Counted from the first letter of the stretch, positions 1 to 8,823 are shown. The stretch: DNA of 63,860 nt from DUVY01 sp036562755 (GCA_036562755.1 DATCJN010000044.1:1-63860), one strand, 5' to 3'. The notes: generated by a model from the letters alone, not told the origin. Program-made: numbers and translations.

Positions 1-22
1 CCGTTAGGCGGTTTTTTTATCA
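1..22 (+). terminator. Partial intrinsic terminator at the window edge
   Basis: A short CCG/CGG stem is followed by a run of seven T on the plus strand. The left part of the stem lies outside the window. It would end a plus-strand transcript that converges on rplI. Confidence 0.4.
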
Positions 23-35
23 TCTTTATTCCCTT

Positions 36-482
36 TTACTTTTCCTCTACCACATTCACCTTAAGTTTCGCGGTGATTTCAGGGTAGGGTTTGATTTCGA
101 TGAAATATGTTCCCGTGTTTTTTATGGGTTGGGGTAGGACGATTTTTTTCTTGTCAATGTCAAGACCGAGTTTTTTGAGTTCGTCGGCGATGTTTGCGGA
201 TTGGATAGAGCCGAAAATCTTGCCGTTTTCGCCGCTTTTGACCTTGAGCGTAATTTCGGTAGCGTTAATTTGAGCGGCTACTTTGGACCAATGTTCTTTC
301 TCCAAAGCCTTTTTGCGCTCTTCGGCCTCTTGTTTTTGCTTTAACTCTTGAATTTTAGCGGGCGTGGCTTCCACCGCCAGTTTATTTTTTAGCAAATAGT
401 TGCGGGCGTATCCGTCGCTTACCTCAATTAAGTCCCCCGCCTTGCCTTGCGCGTTTACGTCTTTTAATAATATTACTTTCAT
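36..482 (-). CDS. rplI: 50S ribosomal protein L9
   Basis: Full-length L9 of 148 residues, which binds 23S rRNA at the base of the L1 stalk. The family N-terminus is present: MKVILLKDV, then GKAGDLIEVSDGYARNYLL, a lysine-rich linker helix at about residues 42-75, and the C-terminal domain with GKIFGSI. The gene has its own strong promoter and a good AGGAG site (AAAAGGAGTAAAGATG). L9 is often found behind rpsF-ssb-rpsR or gdpP, but here the upstream neighbour is the unrelated divergent DUF1540 gene, so L9 starts its own transcript. Confidence 0.97.
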   Translation of the reverse strand: MKVILLKDVNAQGKAGDLIEVSDGYARNYLLKNKLAVEATPAKIQELKQKQEAEERKKALEKEHWSKVAAQINATEITLKVKSGENGKIFGSIQSANIADELKKLGLDIDKKKIVLPQPIKNTGTYFIEIKPYPEITAKLKVNVVEEK

Positions 483-501
483 CTTTACTCCTTTTTTTGA
501 G

Positions 502-530
502 ATTATAGCATACCAATCCCGCTAAATCAA
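502..530 (-). promoter_or_regulatory. Sigma-A promoter of rplI
   Basis: On the minus strand TTGATT (-35), a 17-bp spacer and TATAAT (-10) lie about 20 bp before the rplI start. The fit to the vegetative consensus is close. Confidence 0.75.
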
Positions 531-621
531 CAAAACTTTGTTAAAGCCAAAAAAAGAATAAAAATTTAAATACGATAACATACTATGTATATAAAATATT
601 ATCTAAAGGCGGTTATAGTTT

Positions 622-924
622 ATGAAAGATCTAAAGTGCGCTTTGAAGGCTTGTATCTATAATAGGGGTTATTGCTGCTGCGCCGACGAAATCAAAGTTG
701 GCACGGACACCAAATGCCATACATACACGATTGACCACGGCAAGCAGGATGATTTGTTGTTTGAAATGGGCATGGATCAGACCAAACCCGATTACAGCGT
801 AAACACCAAAGTTAACTGCAACGCGCCTTGCGTATTCCAAAAAAACGACCGCTGCCACGCAATAGGCATTACAGTGCTTGCGGCCGATAAGGACGCCGAA
901 TGCGCTACATTCATAATTAAATAG
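622..924 (+). CDS. DUF1540 protein, two cysteine-rich repeats
   Basis: A 100-residue protein with two copies of the small DUF1540 motif. Copy 1 is about residues 5-40 (CALKACIYNRGYCCCADEI then a Thr-Lys-Cys closing block), and copy 2 about 66-98 (CNAPCVFQKNDRCHAIGI then ECATF). Each copy has four to five Cys that could bind a metal. The family is common in Clostridia and has no known function. It has no signal peptide and stands alone, divergent from rplI and convergent with pfkA. The ribosome binding site is weak (AAGGCGG, rather far from the ATG). Confidence 0.85.
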   Translation: MKDLKCALKACIYNRGYCCCADEIKVGTDTKCHTYTIDHGKQDDLLFEMGMDQTKPDYSVNTKVNCNAPCVFQKNDRCHAIGITVLAADKDAECATFIIK

Positions 925-953
925 CGCAAATTTATTTCAACTGTTTTAAAAAT

Positions 954-983
954 AAAAAATCCCTAAAATCTTAGGGATTTTTA
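954..983. terminator. Bidirectional intrinsic terminator between DUF1540 and pfkA
   Basis: The stem AAATCCCTAA / TTAGGGATTT has an A-run before it and a T-run after it. It can therefore stop both the plus-strand DUF1540 transcript and the minus-strand pfkA transcript. Confidence 0.85.
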
Positions 984-1016
984 TGTATTTATAAAAATTA
1001 TTTTTCCTTAATGTAA

Positions 1017-1976
1017 TTATAACGAAACTATTTCGGCTATATGGTATAGCTCTTCGTTAAACTTGCGCTTTAGCGACAACGCTTCGACTATGTCCAAATC
1101 TATTATTTCGTTGTCTTTAATGCCTACCACGCGATTGCCTATGCCTTTGCTTAGCAGTTGAACAGCGCGTACGCCGCAACGGGTAGCCAAAATTCTATCC
1201 ACCATGGAAGGCCCGCCGCCGCGTTGGATATGTCCTAATACGGTGGCTTTTACTTCAAACTTGGTGCGCGCGCTTATTTCTTTAGCCAAAACTTCCGCGC
1301 GTCCCGCGCCCTCGGCAAGCACTATGATACAGGACTTTTTGCCCTCGTCGTAGTTGTTTATGAGATTTTCGCAAACGGATTCAATGGTAAAAGGCTTTTC
1401 AGGCACCAAAATCATTTCGGCTCCGCCCGCAATGCCTGCGTAAAGCGCTATGTCGCCGCAATGTCTGCCCATAACTTCTATAATGCTTATCCTTTCGTGA
1501 GAAGTCATGGTATCTCTTATTTTGTTAATGGCGTCCAAAGCCGTATTGCATGCCGTGTCAAAGCCGATAGTAAAGTCCGTATAAGGCAAATCATTGTCTA
1601 TTGTGCCGGGGATACCTATAGTAGGAATTCCGCGCTCGGACAATATTTTAGCGCCCATAAACGAACCGTCGCCGCCAATGACTATAATGCCCTCCAGACC
1701 TCTTTTTTTGATGTTGGCAATAGCGCGTTCCTGGCCTTGGACTTCTTTAAACTCGGGGCATCTGGCTGTTTTTAAAATCGTGCCGCCGCGATGAATTATG
1801 TCAGAGACGCTTCTCATATTGAGTTGGAAAATCTTATCGTCCAACAGTCCGACATAGCCTTTTTCTATGCCGTAGACTTCCATTCCTAAATAGATACCGT
1901 ATCTAACTACCGCGCGGATTGCCGCGTTCATTCCCGGCGCGTCGCCGCCGCTTGTCATAACACCAATCTTTTTCAT
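1017..1976 (-). CDS. pfkA: ATP-dependent 6-phosphofructokinase
   Basis: Phosphorylates fructose 6-phosphate to the 1,6-bisphosphate in glycolysis. It has 319 residues, the normal bacterial length. The ATP-site motif TSGGDAPGMN is at 8-17, GGDGS at 101-105 and the catalytic block PGTIDND at 123-129, with Asp127 as the proton acceptor. MGRHCGDIA and the EGAGRAEVLA block follow. It is the last gene of the dnaE-mtrB-pfkA unit, 12 bp after mtrB. dnaE-pfkA linkage is common in Bacillota. A terminator lies just downstream. Confidence 0.97.
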   Translation of the reverse strand: MKKIGVMTSGGDAPGMNAAIRAVVRYGIYLGMEVYGIEKGYVGLLDDKIFQLNMRSVSDIIHRGGTILKTARCPEFKEVQGQERAIANIKKRGLEGIIVIGGDGSFMGAKILSERGIPTIGIPGTIDNDLPYTDFTIGFDTACNTALDAINKIRDTMTSHERISIIEVMGRHCGDIALYAGIAGGAEMILVPEKPFTIESVCENLINNYDEGKKSCIIVLAEGAGRAEVLAKEISARTKFEVKATVLGHIQRGGGPSMVDRILATRCGVRAVQLLSKGIGNRVVGIKDNEIIDLDIVEALSLKRKFNEELYHIAEIVSL

Positions 1977-1988
1977 TTTATGTATTCC

Positions 1989-2228
1989 TCAAAACTTAGA
2001 ACTTTTAGATTCGCTTTTTACCACTCCGTAAGCAGTATAGATCTCGGCGTTGCCTTTGACCTTAATGGCAGACACCTTTTCGGTAAATTGAGCGAGCATA
2101 ACTTCGCCCGCGCCCAGTTTTTCGGTGTGCTGCGTCCTGGTCTCTTCGCCGCGGGTAAGCCCTATAATGCTTACATCGTCGCTTAATGCCTTTATTACTA
2201 TATAAGGTTGTTTATCTTCTTCAAACAT
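1989..2228 (-). CDS. mtrB: trp RNA-binding attenuation protein TRAP
   Basis: In Bacillus the 11-mer TRAP ring binds tryptophan and then wraps (G/U)AG-repeat leader RNA of trp genes. This protein aligns without gaps to B. subtilis TRAP: IGLTRG at 22-27, EKL.GEV at 36-43, AQFTE at 46-50, SAIKVKG at 53-59. The RNA-contact positions are K37, K56 and K58 (Arg in B. subtilis). T25, T30, Q47, T49 and S53 of the tryptophan pocket are kept. I start at the ATG at 2228 because GGAG sits 6 bp upstream, rather than at the earlier in-frame TTG. This gives 79 residues. Its place between dnaE and pfkA is unusual. No trp biosynthesis gene is in the window, though trpS is. Confidence 0.92.
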   Translation of the reverse strand: MFEEDKQPYIVIKALSDDVSIIGLTRGEETRTQHTEKLGAGEVMLAQFTEKVSAIKVKGNAEIYTAYGVVKSESKSSKF

Positions 2229-2305
2229 TTTAATCTCCAAAAAAGATTTTGAGAATCTTTTATTAATTATATTATACTCTATATTCGCTATCTTTCAAAC
2301 TAATA

Positions 2306-5300
2306 CTAAACAGTTTTTGTTACCAGCCTTATATCGTCGCCGGGCAAAACCGCCAAAAGCTCGACCATAAGCCCGTTTTTAGCGTTGACCATGACGGGCA
2401 ATTGGTAAGTCTTTCTGGTTTTGGCGTCCATAACTATTACAGGGCTTGTCCCTAAATGCGCGTATAAAATATTCATAAGCTTGTCGGGGATTTCGGGCTG
2501 GTCAGTATTGGGGTCTATCTTTAGATCCATGCGCAAATATAATTTTTGGGTTACATTGGCTTGCGCGGTGTAAGCGTCCTCTGTCCACGGGATAATATCG
2601 TCCGCCCAAATAACAGGCGTTTCGCCCTCTCTAACCGATAAAGAGCCTTTTACGGTAACCACGGTATCAGGGATTATTTTGGATTTTAATTGCTGGTAGT
2701 TTCTTGCGCCCACCATTATGTCGAGCGCGCCGTATAAGTCCTCAAGTTTAAACGCGCCCATTTCTTGATTGGCTTTGGTCATAATTTTGCGCGCGTCCGT
2801 AATCAGTCCGCCGCATTCGACTTTCATTCTGTCCGTTACGGCTACGTATTGGATATTTCCTTCTTCGTCCAGCGCGGTGTCCTCCAATGTTCTGGAGGAG
2901 AAATTAAACGCCGTTAATCTTTCTCTGTATTCGTCCAGAGGATGAGCGGTTATATACACGCCTAAGACTTCTTTTTCCTTGGCGAGTTTGTCTTTTAGGC
3001 TGTATTCGGGGATGTCGGGGAATTCGTCGGCGGAAACTTGTTCGTCTACTATGTCAAACAGCGACATTTGTCCCGTTTCTTTCATCTTTTTCTCTTGGGA
3101 GGAGCGGTCCAGTAAAGACTCGTAAACAGCCATTAATTGACTCCTATGCGCCCCAAAGCAGTCAAACGCGCCCGCTAAAATTAGGCTCTCCAGGAGTTTT
3201 TTATTCAAAACCGCGGTGTCCACGCGCTTTATAAAGTCGCTAAAGCCGCCAAATTTGCCGCCGCGCTCGCGCTCTTCTATTATGGATTCTATCGCCTTAA
3301 CGCCCACATTTTTTATGGCCGCTAAGCCGATTCTGACGCCGCCGTTTTCTACCGAGAACATTACTTGAGAATGGTTAATGTCGGGCGGCAAAACGGATAT
3401 TTCGCATTCTTTTAGGTAAAGCAAATAATTGCGGATTTCGTCTATATTGGTTATGCGGTTGTTTAAAACCGCCGTTATATATTCTATCTTGTGGTAGCAC
3501 TTAAGGTATGCAGTCTGGTAGGCCAGGTATGCGTAAGCCGCCGCGTGCGACTTGTTAAACGCGTATGCGGCAAAATCAAGTATTTTGTCAAATATTTTTA
3601 TCGCCACATCTTCGGGCACGCCTCGCTTAACCGCGCCGACTATCTTGGTATCGTGGGGGTCGCCGTATAAAAAGATTTGCTTTTCTTTTTGCATTTCTTT
3701 TTCTTTTTTCTTGGACATCATCCTTCTGACTATGTCCGCTCTACCCAACGAATAGCCCGCAAGTTCGCGCACTATCTGCATAACTTGCTCTTGATACACG
3801 ATTACTCCGTAAGTAACCTTTAAGATAGGCTCTAATAAAGGATGGTCGTATGTGACGCTTTCGGGGTTATTTTTGCCCTCTACATATTGATCCTTAAACT
3901 TCATAGGGCCGGGTCTGAAAATAGAAATGCCCGCGATAATGTCTTCTAAACAGGTCGGCTTTAGGTGGCGCATGAAGTTTTTCATGCCCTCGCCTTCCAG
4001 CTGGAACACCGCGTGCGTGTCGCCGTCGCCTATAAGTTTATAGACATTGGGGTCGTCGTAATCCATGTTATAAAAGTCGATGTCTATGCCCTTGGTCTGT
4101 TTGACTAGTTCGACCGCTTTTGAAATATCGGTCAAAGTCCTAAGTCCCAAAAAGTCCATCTTTAAAAGGCCAAGTTTTTCGACCTCGACCATATCGAATT
4201 GGGTAGTTACATCCGCGCCGCTCATCTGCAAAGGCACGTGGTCGCTTATGGGCTCTTTACATATAACCACGCCCGCGGCGTGCATGCCAGTCTGCCTGGG
4301 CATGCCTTCTATCCTTGTAGCCATGTCGATAATTCTTTTTACCGACGGGTTAGTGTCATACATTTCTTTAAGTTCGGGTATGACAAAGTTATTGTTGCCT
4401 CGCCCTACAAGGTCTTGAAGCCTTGCTTTTTTATCGACCATACCTATTGTCTTGGTAATCCTGTCCGCAAGGCTGTACGGCTCTCCATAGACTCTGGCGA
4501 CGTCTTTTATCGCCGCTTTCATAGCCAGCGTGCCAAAGGTTATTATCTGCGAAACGTTTTGCGCGCCGTATTTGTTTACAACATAGTCTATGACCTCGCC
4601 GCGCCGCTCAAAGCAAAAGTCCACGTCAAAGTCGGGCATGGACACGCGCTCTTCGTTTAGAAATCTTTCAAACAGCAGGCTGTATTTTAACGGCTCGACT
4701 TTGGTAATACCTGTGGCGTATGCCACAATGCTGCCTACGCCGCTGCCTCTGCCCGGACCTACGGGTATGCCTTGACTTTCGGCGTAATGGATAAAGTCCC
4801 AGACTATGAGGTAGTATTCGACATAGCCCAATCTATGTATGACATCCAGCTCGTATTCCGCTCTGTCTATTATTTCTTTGGTCAGTTCTTTATATTTCTT
4901 ACGCAAGCCGTCGTATGTAAGTTCGCGCAAATATTCGTAAGGCGTTTTATTATCCGGCGGCACATAGTTAGGCAACAGCGCGTTGCGGTAGCTTAAACGC
5001 ATATTGCACTTGTCCGCTATCTCCAAAGTGTTCTCCAGCGCCTCTTCTATGTGTCCAAACAGCTTGTGCATTTCGTCGTAACTTTTTAGATAGAATTCGT
5101 TTGTGGGGAAATAATCGCCGTCTTCGGCTTGCGTGCGATTGTTTAAAGTCTCTCTAAACGAAATGCATTGAAGGACGCTTTGCATTTCGGCGTCTTCTCT
5201 TCTTAAATAATGGCAGTCGTTGGTGGCCACTAGTTTTATATTTAGCTTTTTGCCTAATTGAATTAATTGAGGATTGACTATGGCTTGTTTGTCTATAAAA

Positions 5301-5884
5301 TGGTTTTGAAGCTCTAGATAAAAATCGTCCCCAAACATATCCTTATACGCGAGCGCGATTTTTTCAGCCTCTTCCATATCGCCTCTTAAGATAGCTTGGG
5401 GAATAGCTCCCGCAATGCATGCCGAAAGGCATACCAACCCGTCGCAATGGTCTTTTAACAGCTTATTGTCTATGCGCGGTTTGTAATACAAGCCTTCGGT
5501 ATATGCCAAGGAATTGAGTTTGACTAAGTTAGCGTAGCCCGTTTGATTCTTTGCGAGCAATACTAGATGGTTAAACTTGGGCATTTTGCCGTTTTTGGAT
5601 TCTTTTTTATGCATGTCATCCGCGACATAAAATTCGCAACCAAAAATCGGCTTGACTTTATATTCAATCTTTTGCTTATGGAAGTCTTCGATGTCTAAAG
5701 AAGGATCGGTAAATTTGGCCGCCGCCATATCGAATTTGACAGCCGCAAACATATTGCCGTGGTCGGTCATGGCGACAGCGGGCATATTTAGCTCATGACA
5801 ACGCTGAAAAAGCTCGTCTAGCCTGATAGCGCCGTCTAATAAGCTGTATTCGGTATGTAAATGCAAGTGGACAAAAGGTTTCAT
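2306..5884 (-). CDS. dnaE: DNA polymerase III subunit alpha, DnaE type
   Basis: The replicative or error-prone C-family polymerase, 1192 residues. It begins with a PHP domain (HLHLHTEYSLLDG at 6-18, AMTDHGNM near 38-45). The polymerase core follows with GPGRGSGVGS near 375, the catalytic PDFDVDF near 417-423 and KMDFLGL near 575. A tandem helix-hairpin-helix region and a C-terminal OB-fold follow. There is no DnaQ-type exonuclease insertion, so it is DnaE rather than PolC. It heads the dnaE-mtrB-pfkA unit and has its own promoter. Confidence 0.97.
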   Translation of the reverse strand: MKPFVHLHLHTEYSLLDGAIRLDELFQRCHELNMPAVAMTDHGNMFAAVKFDMAAAKFTDPSLDIEDFHKQKIEYKVKPIFGCEFYVADDMHKKESKNGKMPKFNHLVLLAKNQTGYANLVKLNSLAYTEGLYYKPRIDNKLLKDHCDGLVCLSACIAGAIPQAILRGDMEEAEKIALAYKDMFGDDFYLELQNHFIDKQAIVNPQLIQLGKKLNIKLVATNDCHYLRREDAEMQSVLQCISFRETLNNRTQAEDGDYFPTNEFYLKSYDEMHKLFGHIEEALENTLEIADKCNMRLSYRNALLPNYVPPDNKTPYEYLRELTYDGLRKKYKELTKEIIDRAEYELDVIHRLGYVEYYLIVWDFIHYAESQGIPVGPGRGSGVGSIVAYATGITKVEPLKYSLLFERFLNEERVSMPDFDVDFCFERRGEVIDYVVNKYGAQNVSQIITFGTLAMKAAIKDVARVYGEPYSLADRITKTIGMVDKKARLQDLVGRGNNNFVIPELKEMYDTNPSVKRIIDMATRIEGMPRQTGMHAAGVVICKEPISDHVPLQMSGADVTTQFDMVEVEKLGLLKMDFLGLRTLTDISKAVELVKQTKGIDIDFYNMDYDDPNVYKLIGDGDTHAVFQLEGEGMKNFMRHLKPTCLEDIIAGISIFRPGPMKFKDQYVEGKNNPESVTYDHPLLEPILKVTYGVIVYQEQVMQIVRELAGYSLGRADIVRRMMSKKKEKEMQKEKQIFLYGDPHDTKIVGAVKRGVPEDVAIKIFDKILDFAAYAFNKSHAAAYAYLAYQTAYLKCYHKIEYITAVLNNRITNIDEIRNYLLYLKECEISVLPPDINHSQVMFSVENGGVRIGLAAIKNVGVKAIESIIEERERGGKFGGFSDFIKRVDTAVLNKKLLESLILAGAFDCFGAHRSQLMAVYESLLDRSSQEKKMKETGQMSLFDIVDEQVSADEFPDIPEYSLKDKLAKEKEVLGVYITAHPLDEYRERLTAFNFSSRTLEDTALDEEGNIQYVAVTDRMKVECGGLITDARKIMTKANQEMGAFKLEDLYGALDIMVGARNYQQLKSKIIPDTVVTVKGSLSVREGETPVIWADDIIPWTEDAYTAQANVTQKLYLRMDLKIDPNTDQPEIPDKLMNILYAHLGTSPVIVMDAKTRKTYQLPVMVNAKNGLMVELLAVLPGDDIRLVTKTV

Positions 5885-5895
5885 AATAGAACTAA

Positions 5896-5924
5896 TATTA
5901 AATCATCATCTGATTTTAAGTCAA
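5896..5924 (-). promoter_or_regulatory. Promoter of the dnaE-mtrB-pfkA unit
   Basis: On the minus strand TTGACT, a 17-bp spacer and TTAATA lie just before the dnaE start. The -35 is good and the -10 is only fair. Confidence 0.55.
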
Positions 5925-5955
5925 TTATATGTTATTGGTTAAAAATAAATTTAGT

Positions 5956-5980
5956 GGGCAAAAAATTAAATTTTTTGCCC
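5956..5980. repeat. Perfect hairpin between the HPr-like gene and dnaE
   Basis: GGGCAAAAAA pairs with TTTTTTGCCC across a 5-base loop. It sits 38 bp after the HPr-like stop and may end that transcript, but no clean T-run follows on the minus strand, so I call it an inverted repeat rather than a proven terminator. Confidence 0.55.
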
Positions 5981-6017
5981 AAAATAGTTAAAAAACGAGT
6001 ATTTTGTAATAGGTTTC

Positions 6018-6275
6018 TTACTCAGATTCTAAGATGGATGAAATATCCAGTATCGCTTCTTCGGCATCGCGGCCTGCGGCGGTTACCAGAACTTTATCGC
6101 CTTCCTTTAATGCGAGCGAAATTACGCCCATAATACTTTTAGCGTTAATTTTTTTGAATTTTTGCTCAAAAGAAATTTCGCTTTCGTAGCGCATTGCCCT
6201 TTGGACCAAATACGCTGCGTCTTTATTCAAAATGCCCCCTTTTTTGCGGACGGTAACTTCTTTACTCGGCATCAT
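6018..6275 (-). CDS. Crh-like HPr-family protein without the active His
   Basis: An 85-residue HPr fold. In HPr the phosphorylated His15 lies in a G-I-H-A-R-P-A block; here the aligned block reads G-I-L-N-K-D-A, so His is Leu16 and it cannot carry PTS phosphate. The HPr kinase target is kept: Ser47 in KSIMGV. This is the pattern of B. subtilis Crh, which has Gln at position 15 and acts only through Ser46-P with CcpA. The position after whiA is also the crh position. The start overlaps the whiA end by 14 bp, so translation is probably coupled. A role in catabolite regulation is inference. Confidence 0.85.
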   Translation of the reverse strand: MMPSKEVTVRKKGGILNKDAAYLVQRAMRYESEISFEQKFKKINAKSIMGVISLALKEGDKVLVTAAGRDAEEAILDISSILESE

Positions 6276-7197
6276 CGCCCTCCATTATTTTGTTAGATAT
6301 TTCTATTATTTTAGTCATTCGATGATTTAAACCGCTTTTAGATAGGTTAAGTTTTTCGGCTATTTCTTGCAAAGTCGCAGAAGGGTTTTGCTTTCTGGCC
6401 AGCGCCGCTTGCTTTAGCTTGTTAGGCAGATAATCTAGGCCAAGTCTTTGTTCTATTATTTCTATGGCTTTAGATTGGCGCACCGCGGTATCAACCGCTT
6501 TGTCTATATTGGCGCTAATGCAGTTAGCCGTTCTGTTGGCGACATTTCTGACAGAACGATTGGCTATTTCGTTATAAATGTGCAAAACCGTAGAGTTAGC
6601 GCCTATCCCCGCTAACAAATCGCAAATATTTTCGCTACTACTTAAGTATAATACATATTTATTTTTTCGCAAGATGTTTTTAGAGATTATGCCAACATCC
6701 TTTAGCAAATTTTTAAAATCCTCGGATAATTCTTGGCTGGAAAACACAAATTCCAGCCTGTAGTTTTTTCCGTCAGCTATATATCCGCCGCCCAAAAATG
6801 CGCCTCTAATATAAGCGTATTTACTGTGAGCGTCCATCACAAGATGCTTATCAATGCCCTTTACGATAGACAAACCGCCCTGGTCGTTTAACTCTAATAT
6901 TGAGCAATCCTTTAAAACCATAGGCGCGACGCTTTCGGGAATCAGTGTTTTATACATATGCTTGCCTATTACATAGTCATCGCCTGTCTTAACGCCCGCG
7001 CCGTATAGAGTTTTTAAAATATTATGGACTCGGCGGCTTAAGTTTTGGGTTTCGCTTATAATTTCTATGCTTAAGTTGCCCTGTGAAATGACTATGCTGC
7101 CCGCTGTATGAATTATGGCCGATAATTCCGCCAAGGCATATCCCTCGTCGGGCGGGCTTTTAATTATTTCGTTTTTTGCCCTTTGGGATAATGTCAT
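6262..7197 (-). CDS. whiA: DNA-binding protein WhiA
   Basis: 311 residues, normal length. The N-terminal two-thirds is the degenerate LAGLIDADG homing-endonuclease fold (AYIRGAFLGGGYIADG near 126-142 is its hallmark). The C-terminal part is the helix-turn-helix (TLQEIAEKLNLSKSGLNHR near 274-292). WhiA affects cell division and chromosome segregation in Bacillus and sporulation in Streptomyces. It starts 1 bp after rapZ. In most Bacillota yvcK (glmR) lies between rapZ and whiA; here it is absent. Confidence 0.96.
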   Translation of the reverse strand: MTLSQRAKNEIIKSPPDEGYALAELSAIIHTAGSIVISQGNLSIEIISETQNLSRRVHNILKTLYGAGVKTGDDYVIGKHMYKTLIPESVAPMVLKDCSILELNDQGGLSIVKGIDKHLVMDAHSKYAYIRGAFLGGGYIADGKNYRLEFVFSSQELSEDFKNLLKDVGIISKNILRKNKYVLYLSSSENICDLLAGIGANSTVLHIYNEIANRSVRNVANRTANCISANIDKAVDTAVRQSKAIEIIEQRLGLDYLPNKLKQAALARKQNPSATLQEIAEKLNLSKSGLNHRMTKIIEISNKIMEGDDAE

Positions 7198-7198
7198 A

Positions 7199-8059
7199 TT
7201 ATTCCATCAAAAGATTTCTATGATAGGTCTCGACATTATATCCTTGTTCGATTAAAAGCTGTTTTAATCTCTCCGCCAAGGCGACCGAGCGGTGTTTGCC
7301 GCCCGTGCAGCCTATGCCCACCGTAAGAAGCTGTTTTACCGTCTTGTGATAGTCTTTTAGCACAACGAGCAGCAATTTAAGCATCTGCTGGCAATATTCT
7401 TCGGCGCGGCCGTCGCTAAACACATAGTCATAAACCGCTTTGTCTTTGCCCGTTAAGGGCTTTAACTCTTTAACATAATAGGGATTGTCCAAAAAACGCG
7501 CGTCAAATACGATGTCGCAGTCTTTGGGAATCCCCCTTTTATAGCCGAAGGATACTATCGCCACGCCGTTATGGGTAGGGCTGGCAGCGAAAGCGTCGTA
7601 AACCTTTTGTTTTAATCCTTTTATATCCAAAGAAGTGGAATCTATAATAATATCCGCCGAATTTTTTAAATCTTTTAGCAGCTTGCGCTCTTTTTCTATG
7701 GCTTGGTAAATGGGCAAACCTTTTGATAAAGGATGCGCCCTTTTGGTTTCGTTATATCTATTGATTAAAACGTCGTCTTCGGCATCCAAAAACAGCAATT
7801 TATAATTAAAGCCTAGGATTTTTAGCTTGTCCAAGGCCGAATAAATCTCCGAGAAAAACTCGCCTACTCTGGCGTCCGAGCTTATGGCAATACGGAAATT
7901 TTCGTTGGATTTTTCCCTGCTGATCGCCATCGCCTCTACTGCTTCGGGTATAAGCTGGGGCAATATGTTATCCATGCAATAAAAGCCTAAGTCCTCTAGA
8001 GCCTCTAGACAGGTTGATTTTCCGGCGCCGCTCATTCCGCTTACTATGATAAGTTCCAT
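7199..8059 (-). CDS. rapZ: RapZ/YvcJ family RNase adapter, P-loop protein
   Basis: 286 residues, full length. The P-loop GMSGAGKST is at 8-16 and the C-terminal GIGCTGGKHRSVALAE block at about 248-263. In E. coli RapZ senses glucosamine 6-phosphate and guides RNase E to GlmZ; in B. subtilis YvcJ binds nucleotides and affects competence. The stop overlaps no whiA sequence (1-bp gap) and the start overlaps the PHP gene by 1 bp, so the block is one operon. Confidence 0.95.
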   Translation of the reverse strand: MELIIVSGMSGAGKSTCLEALEDLGFYCMDNILPQLIPEAVEAMAISREKSNENFRIAISSDARVGEFFSEIYSALDKLKILGFNYKLLFLDAEDDVLINRYNETKRAHPLSKGLPIYQAIEKERKLLKDLKNSADIIIDSTSLDIKGLKQKVYDAFAASPTHNGVAIVSFGYKRGIPKDCDIVFDARFLDNPYYVKELKPLTGKDKAVYDYVFSDGRAEEYCQQMLKLLLVVLKDYHKTVKQLLTVGIGCTGGKHRSVALAERLKQLLIEQGYNVETYHRNLLME

Positions 8060-8823
8060 TAATACAACCCCTTAAGCTTGCGACTTCTAAATACGGGAAT
8101 CTTGCCTAAATTGACTATTTGGTCGGGATTAAGATTGAGTTTTTTTATCCAAGCTTCTTGAACGGTAAAATCGCCTACCTTTTCGGGTCTGTGCGCGTCA
8201 GAGTTGACTATAAATCCCACGCCCGTTTCGGCCGCCGCCAAGACTTCTTCTTCCGTCATGCTTATTCTTTTGCCGTTTAGTTCCATATAGACGCCAAGTC
8301 TTTTACACTCTTTGGCGATTTCAACCACATCCATTTCAATACCGTATTTGGGATGAACTATTATGTCTATGGGATAACGGTTGATTGCCTTTAGATAAGC
8401 TTCTGTATTTTTTCCCTTTCTTAAGTCGGATTTTCTATGACGAGGCAATTTATTGGCCATAAAAAAAGAAAAGAAAGCTTTGACCGAGGAAGGATAGATA
8501 AATTGGTGATAACCGCATAGTATTATATCCAGTTTTTCAATGTCTTCGGGCGTAATATCTATGTCGCCTTCATTGGACTGGAGATTGGTCTCTAACCCGA
8601 GAAAAATGTCTATATTATATTTATCCTTTATCCTATCAATGTCTTGGCGCATATATTTAAAGTCGAATCTGCGCACATTGTAAGTAACATGCCTAAAGCC
8701 GTGATCGGTTATAGCTATCTGTCTAAAGCCTTTATTAACCGCCGCAATGACATTGTGTTCTATCAAGCCTCGCCCATGACTGTATATAGTATGGGTGTGA
8801 TAATCGCCCAAAAATTCCATCAA
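8059..8823 (-). CDS. PHP-domain phosphoesterase, YcdX-like
   Basis: 254 residues, a single PHP domain. Metal-binding motifs are DYHTHTIYSHG at 7-17, ITDHG near 38-42, GLETNL near 77, HPKYG near 158 and NSDAHRPEKVG near 208-218. PHP proteins of this size hydrolyse phosphate esters with a trinuclear metal site; the substrate is unknown. It overlaps murB by 4 bp and rapZ by 1 bp and so belongs to the cell-wall-linked murB-rapZ-whiA block. A second PHP protein at 52528 is of the HisJ type. Confidence 0.88.
   Translation of the reverse strand: MMEFLGDYHTHTIYSHGRGLIEHNVIAAVNKGFRQIAITDHGFRHVTYNVRRFDFKYMRQDIDRIKDKYNIDIFLGLETNLQSNEGDIDITPEDIEKLDIILCGYHQFIYPSSVKAFFSFFMANKLPRHRKSDLRKGKNTEAYLKAINRYPIDIIVHPKYGIEMDVVEIAKECKRLGVYMELNGKRISMTEEEVLAAAETGVGFIVNSDAHRPEKVGDFTVQEAWIKKLNLNPDQIVNLGKIPVFRSRKLKGLY

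Noticed and set aside
4199..4660. Open frame of 153 codons opposite dnaE
   Set aside because: A shadow of the dnaE coding strand with no protein-like features; the same holds for other opposite-strand frames in nifJ, sufB and the giant genes.
6018..6275. Ordinary PTS phosphocarrier HPr
   Set aside because: The active His is replaced by Leu, so a phosphocarrier role is excluded.
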